Assembly (NCBI GenBank): GCA_964494475.1
Contig: CAZBRS010000002.1
Span: forward strand, 62,001 to 126,000
DNA from: CAZBRS01 sp964494475
Lineage (GTDB): Bacteria > Myxococcota_A > UBA9042 > CAZBRS01
Reading direction: 5' to 3'
DNA: 64,000 nucleotides
A model generated the notes under the pieces. It did not search any database. It was given only the letters and a program-made list of their open reading frames with translations, and was not told where the DNA came from. Every line of letters starts with the position of its first letter. Positions within the stretch are counted from its first letter, which is position 1. The position numbers and the translations under genes were made by a program. Below, in pieces: positions 1-10,000 of the stretch.

Positions 1-1
1 G

Positions 2-1513
2 ATCGTCGAGGGGCCGCGCAAGCTGCCCCGCCTGGTCACGCCGTCGGGCACGGCGAGCCCCGAGGAGGTCCAGGCCCACGTGCTGCGCAAGTTGAAATCC
101 GCGGCCGACGCCAGCTGCGGCAAGCCCGTGCGCCAGGCCGTCATCACCGTGCCCGCCAACTTCAACGATCGGCAGCGCCAGGCCACGCGCGACGCCGGTC
201 GCCTGGCCGGCCTCGACGTGCGGCGCATCATCAGTGAGCCCACGGCGGCGGTGCTGGCCTACGGCCTCGACCGCCAGGACGACGCCGTGCTGCTCGCCTA
301 CGACTTCGGCGGCGGCACCTTCGACGTGTCGGTGCTGCGCATCCGCGGCGGCATCGTGCAGGTGCTGGCTACCGCCGGCGACGCGCACCTGGGCGGCAAC
401 GAGATCGATCTGCGCGTGGCCGAGCACCTGCTGGCGGCCTTCGAGAAGCAGGCCGGCAGCCTGCCGGTCGACGACCCGGTCACGCGCGTGCGCTTCCTCG
501 AGGCCGCCGAGCAGGCCAAGGTCGCCCTGTCGTCGGCGCTCGAGACCGACGTGCGCGTCCCCTTCCTGGCCACGGCGGCGGGGGGCATCCACCACCTCGA
601 GGTGCGCCTCACGAGGGCCCGGCTCGAGGCCATGATCCGCGAGCTGATCGACGCCACGGTGCAGGCCTGCCGCCGAGCCCTCGGCGACGCGAAGCTGCGG
701 CCCCACGACGTCAGCGACGTGCTGCTCGTGGGAGGGTCGTCGCGCATCCCGCTGGTGCGGCGCGGTATCGAGGGCTTCATCGGACGCGAGCCGCGCGACG
801 CCATCGCCCCCGACGAGATCGTGGCCATGGGCGCGGCCGTGCAGGGCGGCATCCTGGTGGGCGCCATCCGCGGCCTCGACTTCCAGGACGTGCTGCCCCT
901 GTCGCTCGGCATCCAGACGGCCCACGGCAGCTTCACGCGCGTCATCCCGCGCAACACGCCCATCCCGGCCAGCGTCACGCGCACCTTCTCGACGGCGCGC
1001 GACCAGCAGGCCAGCGTGGGCCTCCACGTGCTGCAGGGCGAGCGCGCCGAGGCAGCGGGTAACGCGAGCCTCGGCCAGTTCAGCCTGAAGGATCTGCCCC
1101 CCATGCCGCGCGGAACCCCCCGCGTCGAGGTCACCTTCGACGTCGACGCCGACGGCATCCTCCACGTCTCGGCGCGCGAGGGCATCACGGGCAAGGGCAA
1201 GCGCGTGGTGGTCAAGTCGCGCACGGGCCTGTCCGAAGACGAGCTCTCCAAGCTGCTGGCCGAGGCCGAGCGACACCGCCAGCAGGACGAAGCCGCCGAG
1301 AAGCTGGCCGAGAAGCGCAACCTGCTCGACGGCCTCATCGTCGAGCTCGAGCGCGCGCTCAAGGCCGAGGGGCTGTCGCCCGACCGCGCGGTCACGTTGA
1401 AGACGCTGCTCGAAATCGGCAGCGAGGCCATGGGGTCCGGCGACGGACCCACCCTCGAGGCCGCCTCCGACGAGATCCTGCAGGCGTTCCGCATGCGGCG
1501 GGACGACACCTGA
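2..1513 (+). CDS. Hsp70/DnaK family chaperone, 5' end cut off by the window
   Basis: ATP-dependent Hsp70 chaperone of the cytoplasm. The reading frame is open from base 2, so the true start lies upstream. Visible are the ATPase signatures VPANFNDRQRQAT, the ISEPTAAVLAYGL block, the phosphate-2 loop YDFGGGTFDVSVL and the adenosine loop LLVGGSSRIP, followed by the linker and substrate-binding domain starting at DVLPLSLGI. After the beta-sandwich (DVDADGILHVSARE) only about 90 residues of helical lid remain and there is no acidic EEVD-like tail, so this looks like a short-lid Hsp70 paralogue rather than the housekeeping dnaK; no dnaJ or grpE is next to it. It converges on the toxin-antitoxin pair downstream. 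Family assignment is certain; paralogue status is inference. Confidence 0.95.
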   Translation: MVEGPRKLPRLVTPSGTASPEEVQAHVLRKLKSAADASCGKPVRQAVITVPANFNDRQRQATRDAGRLAGLDVRRIISEPTAAVLAYGLDRQDDAVLLAYDFGGGTFDVSVLRIRGGIVQVLATAGDAHLGGNEIDLRVAEHLLAAFEKQAGSLPVDDPVTRVRFLEAAEQAKVALSSALETDVRVPFLATAAGGIHHLEVRLTRARLEAMIRELIDATVQACRRALGDAKLRPHDVSDVLLVGGSSRIPLVRRGIEGFIGREPRDAIAPDEIVAMGAAVQGGILVGAIRGLDFQDVLPLSLGIQTAHGSFTRVIPRNTPIPASVTRTFSTARDQQASVGLHVLQGERAEAAGNASLGQFSLKDLPPMPRGTPRVEVTFDVDADGILHVSAREGITGKGKRVVVKSRTGLSEDELSKLLAEAERHRQQDEAAEKLAEKRNLLDGLIVELERALKAEGLSPDRAVTLKTLLEIGSEAMGSGDGPTLEAASDEILQAFRMRRDDT

Positions 1514-1559
1514 TCGAAAGAGCGAGCAACCGTTCAGCCGTCGATCGCCGGAAGGATCG

Positions 1560-1898
1560 TCAGATCGAGAAGCTGACCCGAAGGGCGGCGTCTATTTCGC
1601 AGAGTCGCTCGGCCGATAGCGACCCCAGCTTCTTCAGCAACCGCCCCTGATCGATGGTGATGACCTGGGCAAGGTTGACCATGGACCGTCGCTCCAATCC
1701 GCCTTCACCGGCCTCGACGACGACCGTCACGGGGAACGGCCGGATGGTGGTCGTGATCGCAGTGACGATGGTCGTGCCGGCGTGACGGTTGCCCACATCG
1801 TTCTGCACCACGAGGGCAGGACGAACCCCGGCCTGTTCGCTGCCTCGCGCCGGGTTGAAGTCAACCAGCCAGAGGTCGCCTCGACGAGGGATGATCAT
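1560..1898 (-). CDS. MazF/PemK-type mRNA interferase toxin
   Basis: Type II toxin of the MazF/PemK (CcdB-fold) family, expected to cleave mRNA. The 112-residue protein starts MIIPRRGDLWLVDFNP, the family's N-terminal strand with the conserved GD-W pair, followed by GSEQAGVRPALVVQND (the RPALVV block containing the catalytic Arg region) and the T-I-V-T-A-I-T strand. The ATG at 1898 was chosen because it forms an ATGA overlap with the upstream antitoxin stop and has AGGAA about 7 bases before it; a longer frame extends to 2015 but would lie wholly inside the antitoxin gene. Gene order antitoxin then toxin is standard. Confidence in the family is high; RNA target specificity cannot be read from sequence. 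Confidence 0.9.
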   Translation of the reverse strand: MIIPRRGDLWLVDFNPARGSEQAGVRPALVVQNDVGNRHAGTTIVTAITTTIRPFPVTVVVEAGEGGLERRSMVNLAQVITIDQGRLLKKLGSLSAERLCEIDAALRVSFSI

Positions 1899-2128
1899 GG
1901 AAGGGTTCCTCGGTTCGCCCACGCCACGAGGTTCGTCTCGGCGGTGCGCAGGTTCTCGTCCCGCATGGCGTCGTAGCCCGCCGCCAACTCCTGCTCCTCG
2001 CGCTGCCTCTCCCACAGCACCAGGGCTTCTTCGACGGCTCGGCTCCGCGTGATTCGTCGACGCTGACAGGACGCATCGAGCGTCGCCAGTCGGCTTTCTT
2101 CAACGGTGATGGTTACGCGAGCGCGCAT
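1895..2128 (-). CDS. Ribbon-helix-helix type antitoxin partner of the MazF-like toxin
   Basis: Small 77-residue protein starting MRARVTITVEESRLATLD, which fits a ribbon-helix-helix DNA-binding N terminus (beta strand RVTITVEE then two helices around RRRITRSRAVEEALVLWERQ), followed by an acidic helical tail that would neutralise the toxin. Start chosen at 2128 because GAGG lies about 7 bases upstream; an in-frame ATG at 2185 would put the promoter-like repeats inside the coding region. It overlaps the toxin start by the ATGA tetranucleotide, so the two are translationally coupled. By family rule the antitoxin, alone or with toxin, represses its own promoter; repeats fitting such an operator lie at 2143-2176. 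Confidence 0.85.
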   Translation of the reverse strand: MRARVTITVEESRLATLDASCQRRRITRSRAVEEALVLWERQREEQELAAGYDAMRDENLRTAETNLVAWANRGTLP

Positions 2129-2142
2129 GGCGTGACCTCGAA

Positions 2143-2185
2143 CGTATGCGACAACATCATACGATGGCTCATACGAATGATGCAA
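2143..2185 (-). promoter_or_regulatory. Promoter and probable operator of the toxin-antitoxin pair
   Basis: On the minus strand a -35-like TTGCAT (2180-2185) and a -10 TATGAT (2156-2161) are 18 bases apart, putting the transcript start near 2150. CGTATG at 2143-2148 is inverted relative to CATACG at 2158-2163, and CATACG recurs at 2170-2175, so TCATACGA is repeated exactly 12 bases apart (2157-2164, 2169-2176). These repeats cover the -10 and spacer, where a ribbon-helix-helix repressor would act. The -35 sits inside the 3' end of the galT-like gene. Confidence 0.5.
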
Positions 2186-3206
2186 GTCCGATGGCGTCGC
2201 GCGCCGCGCGCATCCTTTCGGCTGTCATTTCGGGCGGGACCGACGTCGACAGCTCCTCGAACAGCTTTTCGTGGAACGACACGTCGCTGCGGGCGAAGGG
2301 CCCGAAGCGGCCCCGCAGCACCACGCGGCACCACAGGGGCAGATCGGAGCCGGGGCGCTCGTCGGCCGTGAGGGCCAGGTTGAAGGCGTTCCAGCCGAGG
2401 GCGCGGTAGACGCCCAGCACCGTGACGAGCTCGGAGGCCAGGGCGGCGGCGCGGGGTTCGGTCAGGTCGCCGAGCGAGCGCAGGCCCGGGAAGACCATCC
2501 ACACCTCGGCGAAGCCGCGCGGCGCGAAGGGTACGAGCAGCGCCAGATCGTCGTTCCAGCCGATGAAGCGCTCCCCAAGCCGCTCCTCCTCGGCCACCAG
2601 CTCGTCGAAGAAGGCGCTGCCGTGCGCGGTGCGGTGGCGCACGAGGCCCGCCTGCACGCGATCGAAGAAGTTGTTGGGCCGCTCGTCGACCTGCACCTGC
2701 AAGTGCGGGTGCATCAGGGTGCCCCCCGACGTGGGCAGGTGGTTCTGGGTCACGCCCACGAAGGGGCCGCCTTCGCCGGCCACGGCCAACCGCGCCGCGT
2801 ACTCGCGGGCCAGCAGCAGGCCGTCGGTGTAGTGCGCCACGGTGTAGGCGTCGAGCGGCACGAGGTGCGCCGTGGTGAGCGCGATGACGGCCGACCAGCG
2901 CCCGTAGGGGTAGAGGTTCGGGAAGAGCGTGGCCTCGCCCCGCTCCAGGTGCCGCTCGGGGAACACGCGGGGGTCGAGGCGCGGCGTCAGCGTGGGCAGG
3001 TGCTCGGGGCAGAGAGGGCAGGGCCCGGGCTCGGCCGGGACCTCCTGCAGCCTGGTCTCCCCCGCGAGGCGTGACACCGGGCGGCGCGGGGTCACCCGGG
3101 CCTGCTCGCCCGAGAGCGGGTCACGCCGCAGCTCGACCGTGACCTCGCGCACGCCCTCGGGCAGGTGCAGCGGCACGACGATCTCGTGGCGGTCGAAGAC
3201 GATCAC
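2169..3206 (-). CDS. galT: Galactose-1-phosphate uridylyltransferase (GalT family)
   Basis: Transfers UMP between UDP-glucose and galactose-1-phosphate in the Leloir pathway. The 345-residue protein has the class I zinc pair C63-x2-C66 (CPLC), the FPNLYPYG block (95-102), a conserved NHLPTSGGT stretch and the active-site motif HPHLQ at 166-170, in which His168 is the nucleotide-linked residue of the family; the last motif position context (canonical HPHxQ) is intact. Start is GTG at 3206, forming a GTGA overlap with the upstream rsmI stop. No other galactose gene is near, so a broader sugar-phosphate nucleotidyltransferase role is possible. It is the last gene of the TPR-rsmI-galT run. Confidence 0.85.
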   Translation of the reverse strand: MIVFDRHEIVVPLHLPEGVREVTVELRRDPLSGEQARVTPRRPVSRLAGETRLQEVPAEPGPCPLCPEHLPTLTPRLDPRVFPERHLERGEATLFPNLYPYGRWSAVIALTTAHLVPLDAYTVAHYTDGLLLAREYAARLAVAGEGGPFVGVTQNHLPTSGGTLMHPHLQVQVDERPNNFFDRVQAGLVRHRTAHGSAFFDELVAEEERLGERFIGWNDDLALLVPFAPRGFAEVWMVFPGLRSLGDLTEPRAAALASELVTVLGVYRALGWNAFNLALTADERPGSDLPLWCRVVLRGRFGPFARSDVSFHEKLFEELSTSVPPEMTAERMRAARDAIGLASFV

Positions 3207-4033
3207 GATTCACCCCCGGGCGCCAACTCCAGCGCCATCCGATAGACCCCCTTCCTCGGCGCGCCGCAGAGATCGGCCACCAGGCGGGCCGCCTCCGAGG
3301 GTGGCACGCCGTGTCCGAGCAGCGCGACCAGGGCCTCGCGCACCTTGTCGTCGCCGGCGTCGGCGCGCTCGCCGGCCTCGAAGCGGATCGCCACCACCAG
3401 CTCGCCGCGCGCATCGGATGGGCGCGTGGTGGCCGCGTCGCCCCAGGCGATCTCCTCGTGCAGCTTGGTCAGCTCGCGCCCGATCGCGATCGCGGCGGTG
3501 CCGGGCTCCGGAGCCAGCTCCTTCAGCAGATCGTCCAGCTCGTGCCCGTTGGCGAAGAAGAACGACGCCCCGCCGTAGTCGCGCACGCCCTGCAGCCAGA
3601 GGGTGCGAGCTTTGCCCTTCTTGGGCGCGAAGCCCACGAACTGGAAGCGGTCGACGGGCAGCGGGCAGGCCGCCAGCAGCGTGGTGAGCGCCGACGCCCC
3701 CGGGATGGGGACCACCCGGACGCCGGCCTCCCGGGCGGCCGAGACGAAGCGGTTGCCGGGGTCCGACACGAGGGGCGTGCCCGCGTCGGACACGAGCGCC
3801 AGATCGTCGCCCGCGACGAGGCGCGCCACCAGGCCGGGCACCTTCTCGGCCTCACGGGGTGGGGGCAGCGCGATCAGGGGCGTGCTCACGCCCACGTGGT
3901 CGAGCAGCACGCGCGTGCGCCGCGTGTCCTCGCACACGATGGTCGCCACGACGCGGAGCGTCTCGATGGCGCGAGCGGTGATGTCGCCCAGGTTGCCGAT
4001 GGGCGTGGCGACGACGAAGAGGGTGCCGGGAAT
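3203..4033 (-). CDS. rsmI: 16S rRNA (cytidine1402-2'-O)-methyltransferase RsmI
   Basis: SAM-dependent tetrapyrrole-methylase-fold enzyme that 2'-O-methylates C1402 in the decoding centre of 16S rRNA. Diagnostic motifs are GTLFVVATPIGNLGD at the N terminus, CEDTRRTRVLLDH, LVSDAGTPLVSDPG and VVPIPGASALTTLL. There is no ATG, GTG or nearby TTG at the expected start. I chose ATT at 4033, which would give MPGTLFVVATPIGN as in other RsmI proteins and follows GGGAGGG by about 4 bases; the only conventional alternative is TTG at 4072, which adds 13 residues translated out of frame from the end of the giant TPR gene and has no clear ribosome site. With ATT the protein has 276 residues, normal for the family. 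Confidence 0.9.
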   Translation of the reverse strand: MPGTLFVVATPIGNLGDITARAIETLRVVATIVCEDTRRTRVLLDHVGVSTPLIALPPPREAEKVPGLVARLVAGDDLALVSDAGTPLVSDPGNRFVSAAREAGVRVVPIPGASALTTLLAACPLPVDRFQFVGFAPKKGKARTLWLQGVRDYGGASFFFANGHELDDLLKELAPEPGTAAIAIGRELTKLHEEIAWGDAATTRPSDARGELVVAIRFEAGERADAGDDKVREALVALLGHGVPPSEAARLVADLCGAPRKGVYRMALELAPGGES

Positions 4034-4043
4034 GACGCCCTCC

Positions 4044-7000
4044 CTACAACGAGCTCTGAATCTGAATCCCAAGCCGCTCGGTGATGGTCTCGTACTTGCG
4101 GCTGATGGCGTACATGACGAGCGAGCGGATCTTGTCCTGGTGCGTGAGCGCCGACAGCGACAGCATGGGGTCGCGCTCGAGGGTCGCGGCCACCTCGATG
4201 TCGTTGCACACGGTGAAGCCCAGGTTCACCGCCGAGTACTCGATGCTCATGAGCCAGCGGTCGAGGTTGGGGCTCTGGCCGCCCTCGGCCACCCGCGCGT
4301 CCTCGAGCGCCTGCTGCAGCTGGCGCTTCTGCGACGGGTTCGCGTGCTGGTGGATCTCCTTGGCCGCCGAGTCGACGGCCTCGGAGCGGAGCCCGGCGTA
4401 CCTCTCGGGGGCCGCGAAGAGCTCGGCCGCCAGGTACAGCACCTTGAGGCGCAGCGGGTCCGGGTACAGAGCCGCCATCTTGTGCAGCGGGTGGAAGTAG
4501 CACGCGTACTTGCCGAGCATGTACGCCAGCTCCTGCGAGCTGCGGCCGCCCTGGTACAGGTCGTCGCCCACGATCATGGCGGGCGGGTTCACGTCGGCGA
4601 TGCGCAGCCCGGTCGACTGCTTCGACTGGTAGATCTCGGGCAGCGGGATGCGCAGGTAGCGGTTCATCGCCTGCAGGATGTCGTGGATGGCGTGCGTCTG
4701 CTTCTCGAGATCGACCTGGTGCTTCTTCTTCAGGTTGAAGTCCTTGAGCTCGCGTCCCTTCAGGCGCGGCCCGATGATCTGGTAGAGGATCTGGAAGACT
4801 TCGCCGATCTTGGTGTTCTCGCCCTGGAAGAAGATGTTCTCGCGCACGTCGATGGCCTCGAGGGGCCGCTTCGCGCTGGTGAGCGTGACCGCCCGCGACT
4901 GGCGGTAGAAGTTGGCCTCCTGCTCGGTGGCCTGCTTCAGCAGGTTGAGGATGCCGGCCATGCACCAGGCCTTGTCGTACTGCTTGGCGTCGTTGAACAG
5001 CCGGAAGAGCGTTCGGTAGGATTCGACGCGGCTGGGGGTCGCCACGATGAGCCCGCGGTGCTCCTCGATGGACTGCTCGAACTTGCCGAGCTTCTCGTAC
5101 AGATCGGCCAGGATCTCGTGCACCTGCACGTCGGTGGGGCGCAGCTTGGCGGCCAGCTGGTACGACGACACCGCGTAGTCGTAGCTCTTCAAACGCGAGC
5201 GGTAGATCTCGCCCAGGTTCTTGTACAGCATGAACTCGACGGCATCCATGCCGTCGCGGCCGCGCACGCGCTTCACCATGCGCAGGTAGTTCTCCTCGAG
5301 CTCTTTCCAGCTCTTGGCGCGCGTCAGGATCTCGTCGATCGACCGGAAGGCCTCGAGCTTGGTGGGGGCCTCGTCGAGGGCCTTGTTGTAGAAGCCGATG
5401 GCCTCGAGGGGCATGTCGAGCTTGGCGCGGTACAGCTCGGCGGCCATCATGTAGGTCATGGCGCGGCGCTCGGCGTCGGTCTCGCCGCGGTTCATGTCCT
5501 CGAGCACCTCGACGGCCTCTTCGAAGCGCTGGGCCTCGACGTACAGCTGCACCAGGCGCAGGAACGGCGTACGCCCCGACGCGTCGAGCGCGATGACCTC
5601 GCGGTAGGCCTCGATGGCCGCGTCGAGGCGTCCGAGCTTCTCCTTGTACACGTCGCCGATCGACAGCATGATCTCGACGCGGTCCATGGGGTCCTTCTTC
5701 AGGGCGGCCAGGTCGCGACGGTAGCGGATGTAGCTCTCCCAGTCGCCGTGCAGTTCGAAGAAGGTCGCGAGATCCTGCAGCACGTCTTCGCTGTCGGGGT
5801 GGTAGTCGACCACCTGCTGCAGGTAGCGCCCGGCCTTGTCGGCGTTGCCCTGCTTGAGGGCGATGTCGCCGAGCGCCTTGTAGATCTGGATCTTCTCTTC
5901 CATCGGCACGTCGAGCTCGGGGTGCTCGAGCGCCTCGTTGTAGAAGCGCTCCGCCTGATCGAGGTAGCCCTTCTTGTAGTTGAGGCGCGCCAGGCCCAGC
6001 ACGGCCTGCGCGAAGGCCGGCTGGATGCCGACGGCCTTCTTGTAGAAGACCAGCGCGCGTTCGGTGTCCATCAGGTTCTCGGCCGCGCGGCCGATGCGAT
6101 AGAACAGCTGGCACTGCTTCTCGAGATCCTGGCTCTCCTCGTAGCGCCGCAGCAGCAGGTTCAGCAGCGGCTCGGCGGCCTCCCAGCGCTCCTTGCGCAC
6201 GTAGATCTCGGCCAGGGGCTCGATGGCGTCGATGTAGTCGGGCATGAACGTGAGCGCGGTCTCGAGGTGCTCGATGGCCTCGTCGGGATCGCCGAGCTTC
6301 TCGTCCATGAGCACGCCGATGGCCGTGTGGATCCAGGCCGAGGCCAGGTCGCCGCTGACGCGTTCGAGGGCGCCGGCCAGGCGCTCGAGGTAGGGCTTCA
6401 CCTCGTCGCGTTCGCGGTAGAGCTCGCCCAACATCTCGAGAGCGCGGGTCTGGCTGGCGTCGATGGCCACGATGCGATCGAGCACGCCGACCACGTCGTC
6501 GGGTCGGTAGAGCTTCTCGCGCACGATCTCGGCTTCGCGGTAGAGCAGGTCGATGCGGTCGGCGTCGTCGCCTTCTCCCTTGGCCAGAGCCTCGAGCAGC
6601 TCGACCAGGTCTTCCCACATCTCTTCGCGAGCGAAGATCGCCTCGAGCTGCTCGGCGGGGCCGTCGTCGCCCGGGCAGAGGTCGATCAACGCGCGCAATT
6701 CTCGAATGCCGCGGTCGAGGTCCTCGAGCTTGTCGAGGTAGAACGACGCCAGCTCGCGGTGCAGGCGCTCCTGCTCGGTCGCGTCGGTGGCGCGCTCGAG
6801 CAGCTCGCGGTAGAGCTCGGCCACGTCCTCCCATTGCTCGAGCTCTCGGTAGAGGCGGTCGAGGTTCTTGATCGCGTCGGCCTCGGAGGGCTCGATCTCG
6901 CGGATCTTCCGGTAGTACTCGATCGCGCTCTCCTTCGAATGGAACTCGGTCTCCTGCAGCACGGCCAGGTTCTGGCACACGCGCAGGCGCTCGTGGGGAT

Positions 7001-10000
7001 CGTCGGCGACGAAGAGCAGTCGCTCGAAGACCTCGACCAGGTTCTTCCAGTCTTCCCGCTCGGCGTAGAGCCCTTCGAGACGCTCCAGCGCCTGCTTGTG
7101 CTGCGGGTGGTACGAGAGCACGTCTTCGTACGTGGCGATCGCCTTCTCGGCGTCGGAGAGCTTCTTCTCGTAGAGGGCGCCCACCTCCATCTTGATGTCG
7201 GCCTCGTGTTCGGGCTGCAGGCTGCTCTTCCGACCCAGGATCTCGATGAGCGCGGGGGTGTCGCCGCTGGCGCGGAAGATGCGCTCGAGGGCGGTCAGGG
7301 CGGTCTGGTCGATCTCGTCGATCTCGAGGGTGGCGCGGTACTCGCGCACCGCCGCCTCGCGGTCGTTGATCTTCTCTTCGTAGAGGCGCGCCACGTCGTT
7401 CTGGAACTGCAGTTTCTCGAGCGGGTCGAGCGTGACGTCGGACAGCTTCTTGGTCACGCGGGCCAGGTCGCGCCACAGCTCGTTGAGCGAGAAGATCTCG
7501 TGCAGCGAGCGCAGCGCCGTCTCGTTCTCGGGCTCGAGGGTCAGGATGCGCTCGTAGAGCTCGACGGCGTCGTCGGCGTTCGAGAGCTTGTCGGCGGCCA
7601 GCTTCGCGGCCTTCAGCAGGGCCTCGACGCGGCGGTCCTCCTCGCCCTCCTCGACCAGCACGCGGTAGATGCCGTAGAGCTCTTCCCAGCGCTCGGCCGC
7701 CGTGGCGATCTTCTCGATCTCGTCGACGATCGCCACGTTGGTCTTGTCGAGCCCGAAGGCGGCCTTGTAGGCGGCCAACGCGGCGTCGCGGTCGAGGCGC
7801 TTCTCGTCGTGGATGCGGCCCAGACGGTCGTACAGCTGGACCTTGTCATCGACCGACGCCGTGACGTGCAGCTTGCGCTCGAGCAGGCGCGCGAGCTCGT
7901 CGAAGCGACCGTGCTCTTCGTAGATGCGCTCGAGCCGGCCGTAGGCCTCGTCGTCGGCGGGGTCGAGGTCGAGCAGCCGCTCGAACGTGGCCGCGGCCTG
8001 CTCCCAGTCGCCCAGGCGCTCGAGCCACGCGCCGCCGATCTCCATCAGCGTGAGCTTCAGGTCGTCGGCCTCTTCGAGCAGCGCGAGCTTCTTCTCGAGC
8101 ACGCCCACGTAGTCGGTCCAGCGCTGCTCCTCGCGGTAGAGCCGCTCGAGGTTCTGGATGGCCGCCTGGCTGCGCTCGTCGACCGTCAGCAGCTTGTTCC
8201 AGGTGGCGATGGCGCTGCCCGGATCGTGCAGGTAGTCGGTGAAGATCTCGCCCAGCTCCTCGTAGAGCGTCGTGCGTTCGGCCTCGTCGACGGGAGCCGC
8301 CAGCAGTCGCTCGACCGTGTCGCGCAGCTTCTCGAACTGGGCGTTCTCGCGGTAGACCTTGCGCAGGAAGAGCAGGGCCTCACGATCGCCGGGCGCCTGC
8401 GCCAGGGCGCGCTCCATGGCCTCCTGGGCCTGGAAGGGATCGTCGAGCAGCTCGAAGGCCAGCCGCGCGATCTCCTTGTTGACGGTGGCGCTGCGGGCTC
8501 CGTCGACCGCCGCCGCCTGGAGCTCGGCCTGGTACACCTCGACCAGGCGCGCCCAGTTCTCGGCGTTGGCGAGCAACTGCTGCAGCAGGTGCAGCGCGTC
8601 GAGATCGGAGGGCGCGAGCGTGGCGATCTCTTCGAGCAGGCGCACGGCGTCGTCGGGGCGTTTCAACTGCTCGACGAGCAGCCGGGCCATGGTCTTCAGG
8701 TAGCCGACGCGCTCGTCGTCGCCGGCGGCGACCTCGTACAGCGCCTCGATCACGTGGAAGCGTTCTTCGTGGGCGTCTTCGACCTCGTAGATCTCGGCCA
8801 GCGCCAGCAGGGCCGCGCGCTGGTGATCGTCGATCTCGAGCACGCGGCGATAGGTCGCCTTGGCGTCGTCGAGGGAGTCGAGCCGGTCGACGTGCAGCCG
8901 GGCCAACGTGAGCAGCAGCGTCGCCCGTTCGTCGTCGGGAAGCTCGGTGCCCACGCGCTCTTCGAGCGTGGCGGCCAGCTCGGACCAGCGCTGCATGCGC
9001 TCGTAGAGCCGCGCCATGGCGTCGAGGGCCTCGGGCTCGCCGGCGTCGATGGCGTGCACCGCCAGGTACCAGCGCAGGGCCTCGGCCTCGTCGGAGAGCC
9101 GCTCCTCGTAGAGGCGGGCGGCCTTCTTGATGAGCTCGATGCGGCGATCCTTGTCGTCTTCGGAGCGGTCGGCCGCGCCCAGCAGGATGCCGGCCTCCTG
9201 CGCCTCGGCGTTGCCCTGCCGCGCGAACTCGTCGAGGCGGTGCTCGAGCCCCAGGTCGTAGGGCCGCAGCAGGAACGCCTCGCCCAGCCAACGCATGGCC
9301 TCGGGCAGGTCGCCCTTGCGCTCTTCGTAGAGCGCGCCGATGCGCAGGCAGGCGTCGAAGCGCTCGTCGGCGTCGGTGACGTCGGCGAGCTTCTGGACGA
9401 GCACGAACAGCAGCCCGTCCCAGTCTTCGCTTTCGGTGTAGAGCGGCTCGAGCAGGCGCGAGACCTCGACGCGCCGGTGCCCGGCCTCGAAGATGGCGCG
9501 CAGGCGTGCGATGGCCCGGCCGTTGGTGGTCTCGAGAGAGAGCACGTCGCGGTAGGCCTCGAACGACAGATCGAGATCCTTCAGGTGCGTCTCGGCGAGC
9601 TCACCCTTGCGGAACAGCAGCTCGACGCGCGGGCCGACCTCGGCGGTGAGCTCGATCTCCTGCTCCAGCACGAGGACCAGGGCTTCGTGGTCGTCGGTGA
9701 GCGCGTAGAGCTCGTCGAGCTCGTGCAGGAACCACATGTCCTGCGGGAAGGCCTCGAGGGATTCGGTGTCGTAGGCGACCGCGCGGGCGAAGTCGCCGAT
9801 TTCGTTCTTCAGCACCAGGGCCACCTGGCGTCGCAGTGCGCGCGCGGTGTCGGGGTCGTCGGACCCCTCGATGAGGCCCTGCAGGGTCTGCACCAGCTTT
9901 TCGAGGCGCTCGGCGCGGCGCGCGAACGCCACCAGGGCCTCGACCACGTCGGTCGCGGCGGGATCGAGCGCCAGGCAGCGGGAGCGGGCGTCGAACGCGG

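Noticed and set aside
2169..2185. Antitoxin starting at the in-frame ATG at 2185
   Set aside because: It would overlap galT and place the -10 and operator repeats in coding sequence, and the added residues do not fit an RHH N terminus; ATG 2128 has a ribosome-binding site.
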